Source: Embleya sp049739465
GTDB taxonomy: Bacteria > Actinomycetota > Actinomycetes > Streptomycetales > Streptomycetaceae
DNA: 64,000 bases
Direction of reading: 5' to 3'
Assembly (NCBI RefSeq): GCF_049739465.1
Contig: NZ_JBMHHY010000010.1
Coordinates: 186,001-250,000, forward strand
The translations under genes and the position numbers were made by a program. Shown piece after piece: positions 51,734 to 62,077 of the stretch. A model generated the notes under the pieces. The model searched no databases, was not told where the DNA came from, and saw only the letters and a list, made by a program, of their open reading frames with translations. How positions within the stretch are numbered: position 1 is the first letter of the stretch; each line of letters begins with the position of its first letter.

Positions 51734-53575
51734 CTATGCTTCGAGGCCGGCCAGGATGTCCGCCGGAAGATCCTCGTTCGACTCCCACCACGTCCGAAGG
51801 TTCGACGGGTCCTTGCCATGGAGGGTGGCCAGCTTGTCGATCGCCGCGATCAATTTTGCGGAGATGTCGGTGCGGGTCTTGATCTTGGCGTTGAGGGCGG
51901 CGACGAGTTCCACATATTCGGATGTCTGTTGATTTCCCACGGTGCCGATGGGTGCCGCGAGCTGCCAGATGGTACTGCCCCCGAGCAGGAACTTGTCCCC
52001 GATTTCCTTGAGGGCGGCCTGTGCGTCTTGGAAAGTGAGTCCGTAGTAGGTCGCGCTCAGGCACGCGTCATATTGGTGGATGTCCTCGTCGTTCACGTTC
52101 TTGGGATAGTTGTCCTTCTCGAAGCGGTGGGCCGCGCCCTTTTCGAACATGTCGCCACCGTACTCCACGATAAAGTCCGGGCTTATATAGGTTTCATATT
52201 TGCCGCCAGATCCCGAAGCCAGCTGGCTGACCCCCCAAATGGTATCCATGTACACCCAATATGCCGCATTCACCGCCCCTGTTGTTCCGGGGTCCGACTC
52301 GCCGTTTTTGTAGTCCAGCCACAGAAGCTTGCGGACGCTGGGTCCGGCGAGCACCATGGCGGTCGCCTTCGCGACAGTGGTCGCATCGGCCGTGGTTTTC
52401 TGGGCGGTGAAATGCTCTCGAAGCCTGCCCAGGATCACGGTGGCCGCGCCTCGGTCGAATCCGATGGATTCCAGCGCGTTGTAGGCTTTGCGGTTGTAGG
52501 TTTGCAGGTTGCCGTCCGCGTTGGGGGTGGAGGTCCACAGGTAGTATCCGAGACCTTCTTGCCTGTCGAGGTCGGTGACGGTCCCGTCGGCGGCGGGTAC
52601 GATTTTGTCCCGCTCGACGATCCATGAGATGTTCGGGGCCGTCGTCATGTGCGCGATCTTTTTCGCGTCGTGCGTCATGACGTACATGTCGACGGTCGGG
52701 AACCCGACTTGGCCCGCCCATCCACTGGGACCCATGATGTTGACGGCCTGCAGCAGGTTGCCAAGCTGGTGTACGAAATCCTTGGGCGGCTCGTTCGTCC
52801 CGCTGAACGTGATGGCGCTTTCGATGTAGTTGTTCTTCGCGAGGGCTTTCGTTTCGCCCGGCTTGATCACCTGTGCTTCCTTTTTGATGCGCTTGACCAG
52901 TTCCTTCGTGAACGGCTCGTTCTCGGCAAGGGCGCTCTGGGTGTTGGTCACTCTGTCGAAGACGCCGTTCTCGCCGAAGAGGCCGTTCAGGACGGTACTC
53001 AGGTCCCCGTTCAGCGACGCGCCCTTCTTCGCCGTGGCGATCAGGATGTTGTCGAAAGCCTTGTTGCGGCTGATCTCACCCTTCGCCGCCCTCTGGTATT
53101 CGGCTTCGATTTCGTCCTTGAACCAATTCTGCCAATCCTCGGCTCCCTTCGCCGCCGAGCGAATCATCGCCTCCGTCACCGCGCTTCCGAATAATGCCAG
53201 CACCCCGCCACTGAGTACCGTCGACGACATGCTGGCGATCGCGGTCGACATGTCCGCCAGCAGGAACATGGCGTGTATTCTTTGGAGCACGTATATGTTC
53301 TGTTTCAGGGTGTTCTTCATTTTCACGGACTGCGTGACGCCGGGGCGTGCCCAGTCCAGGAACGTGGTGCCCTTGATGAGGTCCTTGAGGATCGGGATGG
53401 TGGTCTGGCCCTCGATCCATGTGCTGTGTTCGGTGCTGTTGTACGTGGCGGCGCCGGCGGGAGCGGCGGCGACAAGGGTGGGTACGGAGCCGACCCCGAG
53501 TGAGAGAACCACGGCGATGGCTCCGTTGGTCACCGCCTTCGCCGGCCGGCGTGCCTTTTTCCCGTTCGCGGACAT
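51734..53575 (-). CDS. Large secreted protein of unknown function
   Basis: The 613-residue product has a Sec/Tat-like signal peptide with basic start (SANGKKARRPAK), hydrophobic core (IAVVLSLGVGSVPTLVA) and likely cleavage after AGAA (about residue 44). The mature part is rich in Lys, Asn, Ile and Thr, with two long hydrophobic helices near residues 95-140 (MFLLADMSTAIASMSSTVLS; GVLALFGSAVTEAMI). Third positions are less GC-rich than the neighbours, suggesting transfer. GAGGAGG precedes ATG 53575. No known domain was recognised. The hydrophobic hairpin in an otherwise soluble exported protein could fit a pore-forming or toxin-like role, but this is speculation. Confidence 0.8.
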   Translation of the reverse strand: MSANGKKARRPAKAVTNGAIAVVLSLGVGSVPTLVAAAPAGAATYNSTEHSTWIEGQTTIPILKDLIKGTTFLDWARPGVTQSVKMKNTLKQNIYVLQRIHAMFLLADMSTAIASMSSTVLSGGVLALFGSAVTEAMIRSAAKGAEDWQNWFKDEIEAEYQRAAKGEISRNKAFDNILIATAKKGASLNGDLSTVLNGLFGENGVFDRVTNTQSALAENEPFTKELVKRIKKEAQVIKPGETKALAKNNYIESAITFSGTNEPPKDFVHQLGNLLQAVNIMGPSGWAGQVGFPTVDMYVMTHDAKKIAHMTTAPNISWIVERDKIVPAADGTVTDLDRQEGLGYYLWTSTPNADGNLQTYNRKAYNALESIGFDRGAATVILGRLREHFTAQKTTADATTVAKATAMVLAGPSVRKLLWLDYKNGESDPGTTGAVNAAYWVYMDTIWGVSQLASGSGGKYETYISPDFIVEYGGDMFEKGAAHRFEKDNYPKNVNDEDIHQYDACLSATYYGLTFQDAQAALKEIGDKFLLGGSTIWQLAAPIGTVGNQQTSEYVELVAALNAKIKTRTDISAKLIAAIDKLATLHGKDPSNLRTWWESNEDLPADILAGLEA

Positions 53576-55052
53576 TCGGTTCCTCCTCGAGATCGTGTGC
53601 CTGGGAAAACCGTCTCGGCTATCTCCCGGATTTCCTCCGCCGCGCGTCCCCCTCGGCCGGATGTATGCGGCGTGGGTCGGCCGAGAGGGGTGACGAGGTC
53701 TTGGTTTCCGAGTGGGAGCGCGGCATATCACGTAATCCATCGGTCACGACCCGGCGTCGTTCGGGCTCCGGCCGTCCGGCCGGAGCGTGGTGGCGTATGG
53801 ACTCCGTTGCCCTCGATACGCAGGCGCGGGAAATCGTGAGGGTGCTCGCCGGTTGGTTTCGGTACACGTCTGCGGCTGCTCTTCTCACTCGGGGCAGCCA
53901 TATCCTCTCTGCGGATACCCCCTGGTGGAAGGTGGTTTCCGGTCATGCTCAATGGTTCGGCAAGTGGTTTTCGGTCCGATGGTGCCGCCGAACGATTACC
54001 GGACAGGGCAGGGCTTCGACATGGTCGCGTGATGTTCGATTCGTTGTCACGTGAGACCGAATAGTGCGAGCGGGTGTTTCGGGTCGCGGCAGTCGGCGCG
54101 GAGTTCGGTTCGCCCGCAGCGGGCGCAACGTTTGCTCACCGGTGCGCGACCTGCGAAGCGCGGGCTCGAGCTTCGCGCTTTCGCGAGTGGGATTGTCCGG
54201 GGCGTGATCAAAAGGCGAAGGGTGCTGCCGACCTGCAACGACGGGACCTGTCGAGGGTCCTGTCAGCTGCAAGGAGAGAAGCACTCTCCGGGTGAAGTTG
54301 TCCCGCGACGGCGTTTCGCGGTCGGCCGCAGCACGTTGTCACGACCCGGAGTCGAAGGCGCGGTTGCGTCCGACGGAACCCCCTCACCTGCCCGTTCGCC
54401 GACCACGCCGGCGACGTCACCCGGGGCCGCCCCCGCGGCGACGCGTGGCGCGGCCCGAGGCGAACGCACCAGGGCGACCCGGGCCGAACAGCGGGTCCAT
54501 CCCTCGTGGGCACATCCGCCCGGCGGCCGGGGGAACCCACCCCTTGCGGGGACGGATCCCGGCCGGTACCCGCGTGTGCCGGGTGCGGTCCACGCCCGCG
54601 CCGCGCGGGTGCTGTGGGGGCGGGCCCGAAGTGGCGGGACCGACGAGACGTCGGGTCGGTCGAGGACACCTGCGGAAGATGAAATTCCGGTGATATGGGG
54701 GATGTCCAGATCTGTTCTGGTAGCGGTGAAGAGGCATTCCCGGGTGCCCTGGTAGCGGCCGGCCACGACGGATGTGTCGGACCGGGGGAGGCCCTGTGCG
54801 GTATCGAGGTCCCGGTCGTCCGTCGATCGACCGGGGCTTCACACATCGCGAGTTCGGGGTGCCCGCTCCGACAACCGGGCCTTGCGCGTTGTCGAAGTGC
54901 CGTTCGTCCACGAGTCGACCGGGGCCTCGCATGCGTACGGCCGACGCCGGGCACCTGCCCCGCCTCGGTCCCGGGCACGGTGGTTTTGCGGCGCCGGACC
55001 GGGCCGGTCCTGTGGACAGGGCCCCGGCCCGCCGCCGGTGAAGGCGCTCTCG
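53576..55052. other. Long region without a supported gene
   Basis: About 1.5 kb with no convincing gene. A leftward frame at 54047-54120 ends CARCGRTELRADCRDPKHP, LALFGLT and a stop, a short zinc-ribbon tail that may be a remnant. The stretch 53780-54060 is less GC-rich. GC-rich frames at 54290-55040 on both strands show no domain. Confidence 0.4.
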
Positions 55053-57164
55053 TCAGTCGGAGGCGCCCGCGTTCAGGACCGGCCGGACGATCGCCGCGAA
55101 TTCCTCGGGGGTGATGATTTCGATGTTCAGGGACTCGGCCTTGGCGCGTTTGGAGCCGGCCTTGTCCCCGGCGACGACCAGGGACGTCCTGGCGGAGACG
55201 CTCGAGGAGGCTCGGCCGCCGGCTCCTTCGATCAGTTCGTTCATCTCGTTGCGGGACAACGCGGCCAGGACGCCCGTCATCGCACCTGTGACGACCACCG
55301 CCCGGCCCGCCAACGGCAGCCCGGCCGGCGGGGTTTCGCCTTCGGTCGGGGCCGGTCCGGGCGCCGCTCCGAGGGTGACACCGGGCTCGGTCATGTTCAC
55401 CCCCGCGGCGACGAGTTTGTCCACGACGTCGGCCAGGTCGGCGAGTTCGGCGACGAGGACGGGGGCCTTGCCGTCACCGATGCCCTCGACCCGCGCCATC
55501 TCGACCACGTCCGCCGCACGGATCGCGTCCATCGTGCCGAAGTGGCGGGCGATACGCCGCGACATCGAGCGCCCGGTGCCCCGAATCCCCAACGCGCACA
55601 ACACCCGGCTCAACGGCCGGGAACGTGCGTCCTCGATCCGCCCGAGAATGTTGTCGACGCTCGTGTCGCCCATGCGCTCCAGCGCCAGGAGCTGCTCGCG
55701 GGTGAGGGTGAACAGGTCGGCCACATCGGCCACCGCGCCGGAGGCGACGAGTTGCGTGACGAGCCGGCCGCCGATGCCCTCGATGTCGAGCTGGTCGCGC
55801 CCGACCGCGTACAGGATCCCCGCGTGCAACCCGCACGCACGCCCCTTCACACACCGCCACCGCTGCTCCGACCGATCGATGTCCCCACCACACTGTGGGC
55901 AGGCCGCGGGAAATTCGATCGGCGTCTCGTCACCGGTGCGCACGTGCACCAACGGCGCCTCCACACGCGGGATGATGTCCCCGGCCTTGTACACGCTGAC
56001 GCGGTCGCCGATGCGGAGCCCGCGGCGTTCGATGTCGGCCGGATTATGCAGCGTCGCGAAGCCGACCACGCTTCCGTCGATCTCGATCGGGTCCAGGATC
56101 GCCCGGGGCGCGATCACCCCGGTGCGGCCCACGGCCCAGTCGACCCCGACGAGCCGGGTGATCCGGTGCACGGCCGCGAACTTGTACGCGATCGCCCAGC
56201 GCGGCGCACGCGAACCGGTGCCCGCGTCGGTCTGGTCGGCGGCGGCGTCGGCCTTGATCACCACGCCGTCGATCCCGAACGGCAACTCGGCCCGCATGGC
56301 CGCGATCGTGTCCACGGCCTCCTGCACCTCCACCAGCGTGGGACACACCCGCAACCCGGCCGGCGTGTTCCCGGTGGTGTTGACCCCCAGGGTCGCGACG
56401 GTGGCCATCACCTCGGAATGCGCTGCGCTGCGCAGGAACACGGACATTGCACTCTCGTCGCCCGACAGCGGCATGCCGACGTAGGCGAAGAACGTCATCG
56501 GGATCACGTACGGCCGGTCCTTGGCCCGCAGCGTTCCCGCCGCGCCGCTGCGCGGGTTGGCGAACACGCTCGCGCCGTGCGCGACGCGGATCTCGTTGGC
56601 GGCCTCGAACTGCTCGATGGAGAGCAGCACTTCTCCGCGGACCTCGATCGACACGGGCTCGGTCAGCCGCTCCGGAAGCCCTTCGATCGAGCCGTTGATC
56701 GCGTGGGACACGTCCTCGCCGGCGATGCCGTCGCCGCGCGTGACCAACCGTTCCAGGCGGCCGTCGCGATACAGGGCCGCGACCGCGAGGCCGTCCATCT
56801 TCGGCTCGGCCGTGTACCCCTCGACCGTGCGGCCCAGGCGCCGCTCGAGCGAGGCGCCCCAGGCGTCGAGCCCGTCCGGGTCGAACACGTTCGCGATGCT
56901 GAGCATCGGCACCGAGTGGGTCACGTCCCCGGCGGGCAGGGCTCCGGCGGCGACCCTGCCCACCGGCGAGTCGGCGAGCACCCGGTCGGGGTGCTCCCGC
57001 TCGTAGTCCTCGATGCCGCGCAGCAGCGCGTCGTAGACGTCGTCGTCGATCGTGGCGTCCGCGCCACCGTAGTAGGCGCGTGCGGCGGCGGCAACGGTCT
57101 CCACAGCCTGGGCGTAGGCATCGAAGTCGGCGAGAGCGGCGGCCGGCGCCGGGGTGTCGGTCAT
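55053..57164 (-). CDS. ligA: NAD-dependent DNA ligase
   Basis: The 703-residue product has the full LigA architecture: Ia domain (AYYGGADATIDDDVYD), adenylation domain with Lys122 in EPKMDGLAV (KxDG), further motifs GIDGVVIK and RWAIAYKF, OB fold (VGRTGVIAPRA; HNPADIERRGLRIGD), Cys4 zinc finger (CPQCGG and a later CVKGRACGLH), HhH domain (DQLDIEGIGGRLV; ALGIRGTGRSMSR) and BRCT (AGRAVVVTGAM). It seals nicks using NAD+. I start at ATG 57164; ATG 57176 is an alternative. Its place among mobile-element remnants and divergence from the usual housekeeping sequence suggest an accessory second ligase; the rest of the genome is not visible. Confidence 0.95.
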   Translation of the reverse strand: MTDTPAPAAALADFDAYAQAVETVAAAARAYYGGADATIDDDVYDALLRGIEDYEREHPDRVLADSPVGRVAAGALPAGDVTHSVPMLSIANVFDPDGLDAWGASLERRLGRTVEGYTAEPKMDGLAVAALYRDGRLERLVTRGDGIAGEDVSHAINGSIEGLPERLTEPVSIEVRGEVLLSIEQFEAANEIRVAHGASVFANPRSGAAGTLRAKDRPYVIPMTFFAYVGMPLSGDESAMSVFLRSAAHSEVMATVATLGVNTTGNTPAGLRVCPTLVEVQEAVDTIAAMRAELPFGIDGVVIKADAAADQTDAGTGSRAPRWAIAYKFAAVHRITRLVGVDWAVGRTGVIAPRAILDPIEIDGSVVGFATLHNPADIERRGLRIGDRVSVYKAGDIIPRVEAPLVHVRTGDETPIEFPAACPQCGGDIDRSEQRWRCVKGRACGLHAGILYAVGRDQLDIEGIGGRLVTQLVASGAVADVADLFTLTREQLLALERMGDTSVDNILGRIEDARSRPLSRVLCALGIRGTGRSMSRRIARHFGTMDAIRAADVVEMARVEGIGDGKAPVLVAELADLADVVDKLVAAGVNMTEPGVTLGAAPGPAPTEGETPPAGLPLAGRAVVVTGAMTGVLAALSRNEMNELIEGAGGRASSSVSARTSLVVAGDKAGSKRAKAESLNIEIITPEEFAAIVRPVLNAGASD

Positions 57165-57544
57165 GCGGACGATCATCCCCAACGGCACCGACACGCCCCT
57201 GCCGCGGGCGGTGACGGAGGGGCGTCGACCCGACGCCGGGGTGGGGCCCGGGTGATCACAGGCGGCCCCCCAACCTGGCCGACTTTCCCGACTTTTGGCC
57301 CGAGCCTGTTCCGCGAGGTCGATCCCGACCGAGACGACCTCGCACCCGCGCGCGGCCGGCAAAGCGGCGCCGGCGCGCCCGTCCGGCGGTCCGGCGCGGG
57401 TCCCGTCCCGCACCGGTACACACGCACTCGTCGTCCGGGACGGGCGGGGCGCGTCCGCCGGCCGGGGCGGCGTCGGGCTGCGCGGGTGGTGCGCGGGCGC
57501 CGACGGGCCCCGGTGGCGCGCGGGACGTCATCCTCCGGGGTGTC

Positions 57545-57682
57545 TCAGTTGACGGCGTCCTTCAGGCCCTTGCCCGCTTTGAAGCCGGGCCCCCTGGCCG
57601 CCGTGATCGTGATGGCCTTGCCGGTCTGGGGGTTCCTGCCGGTGCGCTCGGCGCGGTCCTTGACGCTGAAGGTGCCGAACCC
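57545..57682 (-). pseudogene. HU-family DNA-binding protein, C-terminal remnant
   Basis: The leftward frame encodes FGTFSVKDRAERTGRNPQTG, then KAITITAARGPGFKAGKGL and a stop, the DNA-binding arm and end of an HU protein. The first half is missing: upstream sequence belongs to the decayed recombinase. Confidence 0.75.
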
Positions 57683-57744
57683 TGACCGACGCCGCCGACA
57701 CGCCTCCGCCTTCTCGCCCCGGACCTGGTAGGTGATCGCGCGAG

Positions 57745-58790
57745 TCTCTCCGGCCGACGGCGTTCGTACTTGCGGTCCACCGGATCATTCGGCACCACCG
57801 GCATCTGCAGTGCGAAGGAGTGCCACGTTGCGCTCGGCGTCGCGTAGGGAATCCGGCCGCGGACCTCGGCACTGCGCAGGTGCCGCGGCGTCTCCCGCTT
57901 CCGCACGGTCAACAGGGCCTCCTCGCACCGCAGATGGGCCGGGCGAAACGGCGCGTTCCATCGGTCGGGCAACAACGGCATGCCCTCCTCGGTCAGCCGC
58001 AGCCACAGCCACAGCGGCTCCTGCCCGTCCGGCCCCTCGGTGAACAGCCACTGCCGTTCCCGTCAGTCCAGCGCCCCCAACTCCCGTCCACCCGCCACAC
58101 CGTCCCGGTCCACCCGCCGCACTGCCGGCTTCGGCCCCCGCTTCACCTCCGTGACCAAACGCACCGGCAGGTCGTCGTACCGGCCCTTGAGCTGGGCCTG
58201 GCGTACCGCCCACGCCCGCTCCGACTCGCGGTACGCGGTCACCTGCTGCAACGCGTCCGCCCGCGCGTAGAACACCCGAGTCGCCTTCGACCTGGTCGGC
58301 GCCCACGGCACAGTCCCGTGCAGGTAAGACCCCGCCCCGACTTCCGGTCCGGCGGCTCGAACGTCAGCAGCGCGCTGCGCTCCTGCCGACGCAGTCCCGA
58401 ACTCGGCCGCAGCCGCGCGAACGCCGTGTTCCGGACCTCGGTCCGCCCGTCCCGGCCAGGCAGTCGTGATCCGTCAACGCCCAGGCAGCGCAGCCCCAAG
58501 TCCTGCCACAGCCGCCACATCCGCGGCGTCAACCACCAACGTTCCGCTGACGGGCGTTCGCAGCCCTATCCTCACGTCGCCCCGCGTCGATCGGCAACGG
58601 ATCCACCTTCCCCCACCGATACAGCAGCGTGAAAGCAGCGGCCTCGCGATTTTGCTTCGCCCCGCCGATACGCTTCGGATTCAGCGGGGACGAGCATCGG
58701 AATTCCCGGTACGCGGCCAGGTCCTGCTCGGTCGCCTGCCACCACGCCAGACTCCCTCGTACAGCTCGATCCGGCGCGTGGGGCCGCGGG
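57745..58790 (-). pseudogene. Tyrosine-type site-specific recombinase, decayed
   Basis: Pieces in successive leftward frames follow the order of an actinobacterial integrase: core-binding region (WWQATEQDLAAYREFR, RIGGAKQNREAAAFTLLYRW, near 58640-58745), catalytic region start (TEVRNTAFARLRPSSGLRRQ, near 58390-58460), AYRESERAWAVRQAQLKGRY (near 58180-58240), LFTEGPDGQEPLWLWLRL (near 58000-58055), and PYATPSATWHSFALQM (near 57800-57850), where the normal HxxRH is lost. There are several frameshifts and a TGA near 58062 where Trp is expected. It once integrated a mobile element here. Confidence 0.7.
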
Positions 58791-59886
58791 CGGCGATCTC
58801 CTTCAGGGTCTCGGCGGACAATCCCAGCCGGCGGTCGAGTTCGGCTCGGGCACCCCAGCCTGCGTTCGGGGCGGTGGCGCGTGCGAACGCTCCCTGGCGG
58901 CGGCGGCCCGCCCGTGCGTGTTCCTCCACGCTGCGCCGGCAGGTCGCGTCCGCCTCCACGGCACGGGCGAGTTCGGTGTGCGTGGACTGCGCGACGGCCC
59001 TGGGCGCGGCCCTGCCCGCCCTCGCGGAGGATCCCGACCACAGCCGCCGTACCCACGACGGCGTCGCTGGCCTTGGCGGGGGAGCCTCGACCGCGGCCGG
59101 GGCGCAGGCGATCCGGTCCCGGAGCCCGGCGTCCAACGCCGCGCCCATGCTCTCCGGTTGTTCGGCGGTCCGTTCCGACGATGCGGCGTACGGATCCGGT
59201 TCCCCGCCTCACGAAGCGCCTTGGGACACAGGGGGATCGACCTTCGGGCCGGCGCCCGAACGACCACGAAGTCACCGCAACCACGGTGCCGGGAACCGAC
59301 GTTCGCGAGCCGTCGTGCCCTTGCCATCCGCGGGCGCCACCGCGGCAACGTGCGGATCCGCTGCCGCTGCGCGCAACCGGTGGCACGAACCCGAGCCGAC
59401 CGCAGACGAGTTCGGCGAACTGGTCGCCGGCCCTCCGGATCGGTATTGGTCGTCCTTCGACGAGGGCGTCGCCTCCATGGGCGTCGACGGAACCTGCGCG
59501 GCACGTACTTCTCCTGTTGACCGGTAGCGCGTGTGTGTCGGGCACGTCCATTCCTCCCGCCGGTCGATCGGACGGCACCGCCCAATTTCACAACCGCCCA
59601 AAATTGCACAGGTTGCAGCGCATTCTCTGCTCCAGCCCCTTTTCCGGCCCATGAGCGAGGCGGTGCACTGGTTCCAGCCGGCGTCCGCCCGCCTCCAACT
59701 ACGGGCGGGGCGTGGTGGGTTCGTACCCGCCCCGGACCCCGGCGAAGGAAGACCCTGATGGCTGTCGCACCAGATACCCTGCCCGGCTTCGGCCGATCCG
59801 ACCGGCCTGCAGTGCGCCCTGCGGGCGCCGCCACAACGGCGGTAGAGCCGCCTCGGCGTGGTCCGTAGCTGTACGAGGAGCGAGTG
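58791..59886. other. Region without a supported gene
   Basis: A leftward frame at 58780-59148 with helical, Arg/Ala-rich composition (ARAELDRRLGLSAETLKEIA) may be the upstream part of the decayed recombinase locus. The rest shows only GC-rich chance frames. The AT-richer segment 59580-59625 repeats CCGCCCAA twice. The final bases hold the promoter and GAGGAG of the next gene. Confidence 0.4.
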
Positions 59887-60111
59887 ATGCCTGTTTCGAT
59901 CGCGTGCCGGGAGTTTGTGCTGACATTGGAAGGGGGGCCGCCCGGAATGCCCCGTCACACCGGTGTCTTCGCGCGGGAGGTTCCGGACCGCGTAGCAGTG
60001 AAGTACCGCAACGGGCGTGAGCACTTCGAGTTCACCGGAAGGTACGTCGGTGACGACGCACATCGGGTGGCACTGTTCCGCTGGATCTACAGCACGAAGA
60101 TCGCGGAGTGA
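59887..60111 (+). CDS. DUF5988-like small protein
   Basis: The 74-residue product matches the size and pattern of small DUF5988 proteins (recollection): FVLTLEGGPPGMP near the start, VAVKYRNGREHFEF in the middle and ALFRWIYSTKIAE at the end. The ATG at 59887 has GAGGAG six bases upstream. It precedes the AveC-like gene by 230 bases and may belong to the second biosynthetic cluster. Function unknown. Confidence 0.65.
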   Translation: MPVSIACREFVLTLEGGPPGMPRHTGVFAREVPDRVAVKYRNGREHFEFTGRYVGDDAHRVALFRWIYSTKIAE

Positions 60112-60342
60112 CCCGGCGCGCCGCTTGTCGGAGTGACCGTCGAATCACAGGTCCCATGAGGTGCCCTGCTTCGTGCGCCTCCGTCGAATGCCTGGCCGAT
60201 CATCTCGCGCCCCCGTGCTACGGAAGTCCGGAGGCGCGCTCGAGAAAGTACCGCCCGGCACAGCGAAACGGCCCCCTCCACGGGGCCCTGTCCGTACTCC
60301 GTCGCCGTGAGGTGGCGCCGTCGCACGAGGGAGGGGATCCCC

Positions 60343-61359
60343 ATGGAGACAGCCGGCGAATCGTCGGCAGGCGGGCGGCTGTCGTCGCCGGCCGCTGTAC
60401 GCCGCGAGCCACTTCGGTCGCCGCGCGCCCTCGCCACCCCCTGCGGGGCGGCAGCGCTGATCGGGATGGCGGCAATCGCCTTCCAGCTGTGGGTTTTCGG
60501 GCGATGGGCGGCGGACGGCGGGTTCCGGGCCGTCGCTTCCTCGGGATACGAGATCTCCTCCGGGCGGGCCGCCGTGACCTGGGCCGCCCAGATCGCCATC
60601 GGTCTGACCGCTTTGGTGCTCGGCGTCGTCCTGGTCCGCTCCGCCTGGCGGGCCCGCCAAGTCACCCTGAATCTCGCGCTCTTCGCCGGCTTCATGCTGA
60701 GCTTCTGGCAGAGCCCTCTGTTCAACTACGAGCAGAGGGCGATCGTGCTGAACCGCTACGCACTGAACGTCGCCACCTGGGGGCCCTATATCCCCGGCTG
60801 GAACAGCCCCGCCCCGCAGGCGCAGGCCGAGTCCCTGCTCGGGCTGAGCGGGGCCTCCTTCGGGCTGCTGCTGTTCTGGCCGTGGGCGCAGGACTGGGTC
60901 ACCCGGCGCATCGCCGAGTGGCGCCCCGGCTGGAGCTGGGGGCGGCTGCTGCCGGTGAGCCTCGCCGCAGGGGTCGTGACCGCCGCTCTGATCGAAGTGA
61001 TCTGGATGAACACCGGCCTGTACGCCTACGCCACCCCGCTGCGGGGGCTGACGCTCTTCGCCGGTCACTGGTACGGGCTCCCGCTGCTGTTTCCGGTGGT
61101 CGCCGCTCTCCTGATCGCCACGCCCGTAGTCGTCCTGCGGCACTACGCACGCCTGCACGGTACCGAGGTGTACCTCTTCCGCGGCAGCGAACGCCTCGGC
61201 CGCCGGACGGGGCAGACCCTGCGGCTGCTGTCCGGTGTGGGGCTCGCCAACATCCAACTGCTCTGCTACTTCGCCGCCAACGTGCTGATCGCCCACGCCC
61301 TGGGCGGCTCCACACCGACCGACATGCCTTCCTACCTGTGGCCCGGAAGCCCGCGGTGA
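60343..61359 (+). CDS. AveC-like membrane protein (spirocyclase family)
   Basis: The 338-residue product has at least six hydrophobic segments and resembles the AveC/MeiC family, whose founding members form or dehydrate the spiroketal of avermectin and meilingmycin. Conserved-looking stretches are SFWQSPLFNYEQR, YIPGWNSP, EVIWMNTGLYAYATPLRG and HWYGLPLLFPV, in which His/Glu/Tyr residues face the membrane interface. GGGAGGGG precedes ATG 60343. It is followed by a thioesterase, an AT-ACP and a ketosynthase, so it probably modifies a polyketide. Many AveC relatives have no known substrate. Confidence 0.75.
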   Translation: METAGESSAGGRLSSPAAVRREPLRSPRALATPCGAAALIGMAAIAFQLWVFGRWAADGGFRAVASSGYEISSGRAAVTWAAQIAIGLTALVLGVVLVRSAWRARQVTLNLALFAGFMLSFWQSPLFNYEQRAIVLNRYALNVATWGPYIPGWNSPAPQAQAESLLGLSGASFGLLLFWPWAQDWVTRRIAEWRPGWSWGRLLPVSLAAGVVTAALIEVIWMNTGLYAYATPLRGLTLFAGHWYGLPLLFPVVAALLIATPVVVLRHYARLHGTEVYLFRGSERLGRRTGQTLRLLSGVGLANIQLLCYFAANVLIAHALGGSTPTDMPSYLWPGSPR

Positions 61360-61511
61360 GCACCGGTCCGGGCGGGCGCAGCGGCCGGTTAACACCCCGG
61401 TTCTCCGGCGCCCGACACCCCTTGTCACTGCGAAACCCGCCGGTGTCCCGCCCGCGCCGGGCCGAACCCACTCGGCACGGCCGAGCCCCCGCCCGCAGAG
61501 AGGAACGTCCC

Positions 61512-62027
61512 ATGAGCACCTTCCCGGACACCGGTGTCCTGCTCCCGCCGAGCGGGCCCGGCCGACTGAGTTGGTACGCGCTGGATCACATGGTCACGGT
61601 GGGCGAGACGAGCAGGGCCCGGTTCGTGTACTACAGCCGGCTCTTCGACTGGCAAGGAGTGTGCCGTGAGCGGTTCGGCTTCACCCACTGCCCGAAGTAC
61701 ATGAAGTCGCTCACCGAGGACCACGCGATGCTCACCACATCGGCGTCCTGCGAGTTCCTGGGAGAGACCTTCGAGGGCGAGCACATCTCGCTGCGCCTGG
61801 CGCTGCCCTGGGTCCGGTTGCACTTCATGCAGGGCGACTTCGCCTTCTACCGGATCGCGGAGGGCGGTGGCGAACAACTCGTCGCCCGCGGCGTCCAGAC
61901 CTGGGCGAACACCATCCGGTCGGGGCCCGTGGACGATCCCGTCTTCGCCCCCGCCCCCTGGTCGGAGGAAATGCTTGAGGTCTGCGCCCGCATGGGCACC
62001 GACCTCTCCCGCGCGTTGACCGCCTGA
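61512..62027 (+). CDS. Hotdog-fold thioesterase of biosynthetic type
   Basis: The 171-residue product has the hotdog pattern ETSRARFVYYSRLFDWQGVCRE, split as VGETSRARF and YYSRLFDWQG, which resembles the enediyne-type thioesterases whose motif contains N-x-Y-Y-x3-L-x-WQG. The central helix and strands GETFEGEHISLRLALPWVRL follow. It would release an acyl chain from an ACP. The start ATG 61512 lies after AGAGAGGAACG. It lies between the AveC-like gene and the AT-ACP gene; 50 bases separate it from the latter. Confidence 0.75.
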   Translation: MSTFPDTGVLLPPSGPGRLSWYALDHMVTVGETSRARFVYYSRLFDWQGVCRERFGFTHCPKYMKSLTEDHAMLTTSASCEFLGETFEGEHISLRLALPWVRLHFMQGDFAFYRIAEGGGEQLVARGVQTWANTIRSGPVDDPVFAPAPWSEEMLEVCARMGTDLSRALTA

Positions 62028-62077
62028 GCCGTCCACCGGCTCCGCCTGCCCCCGCACCCTCGAGGAGTGAGATTTCC

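Noticed and set aside
54774..57731. Rightward frame of 985 codons opposite ligA
   Set aside because: It mirrors the ligA coding strand; His/Arg/Asp-rich composition and no motif indicate an antisense artefact.
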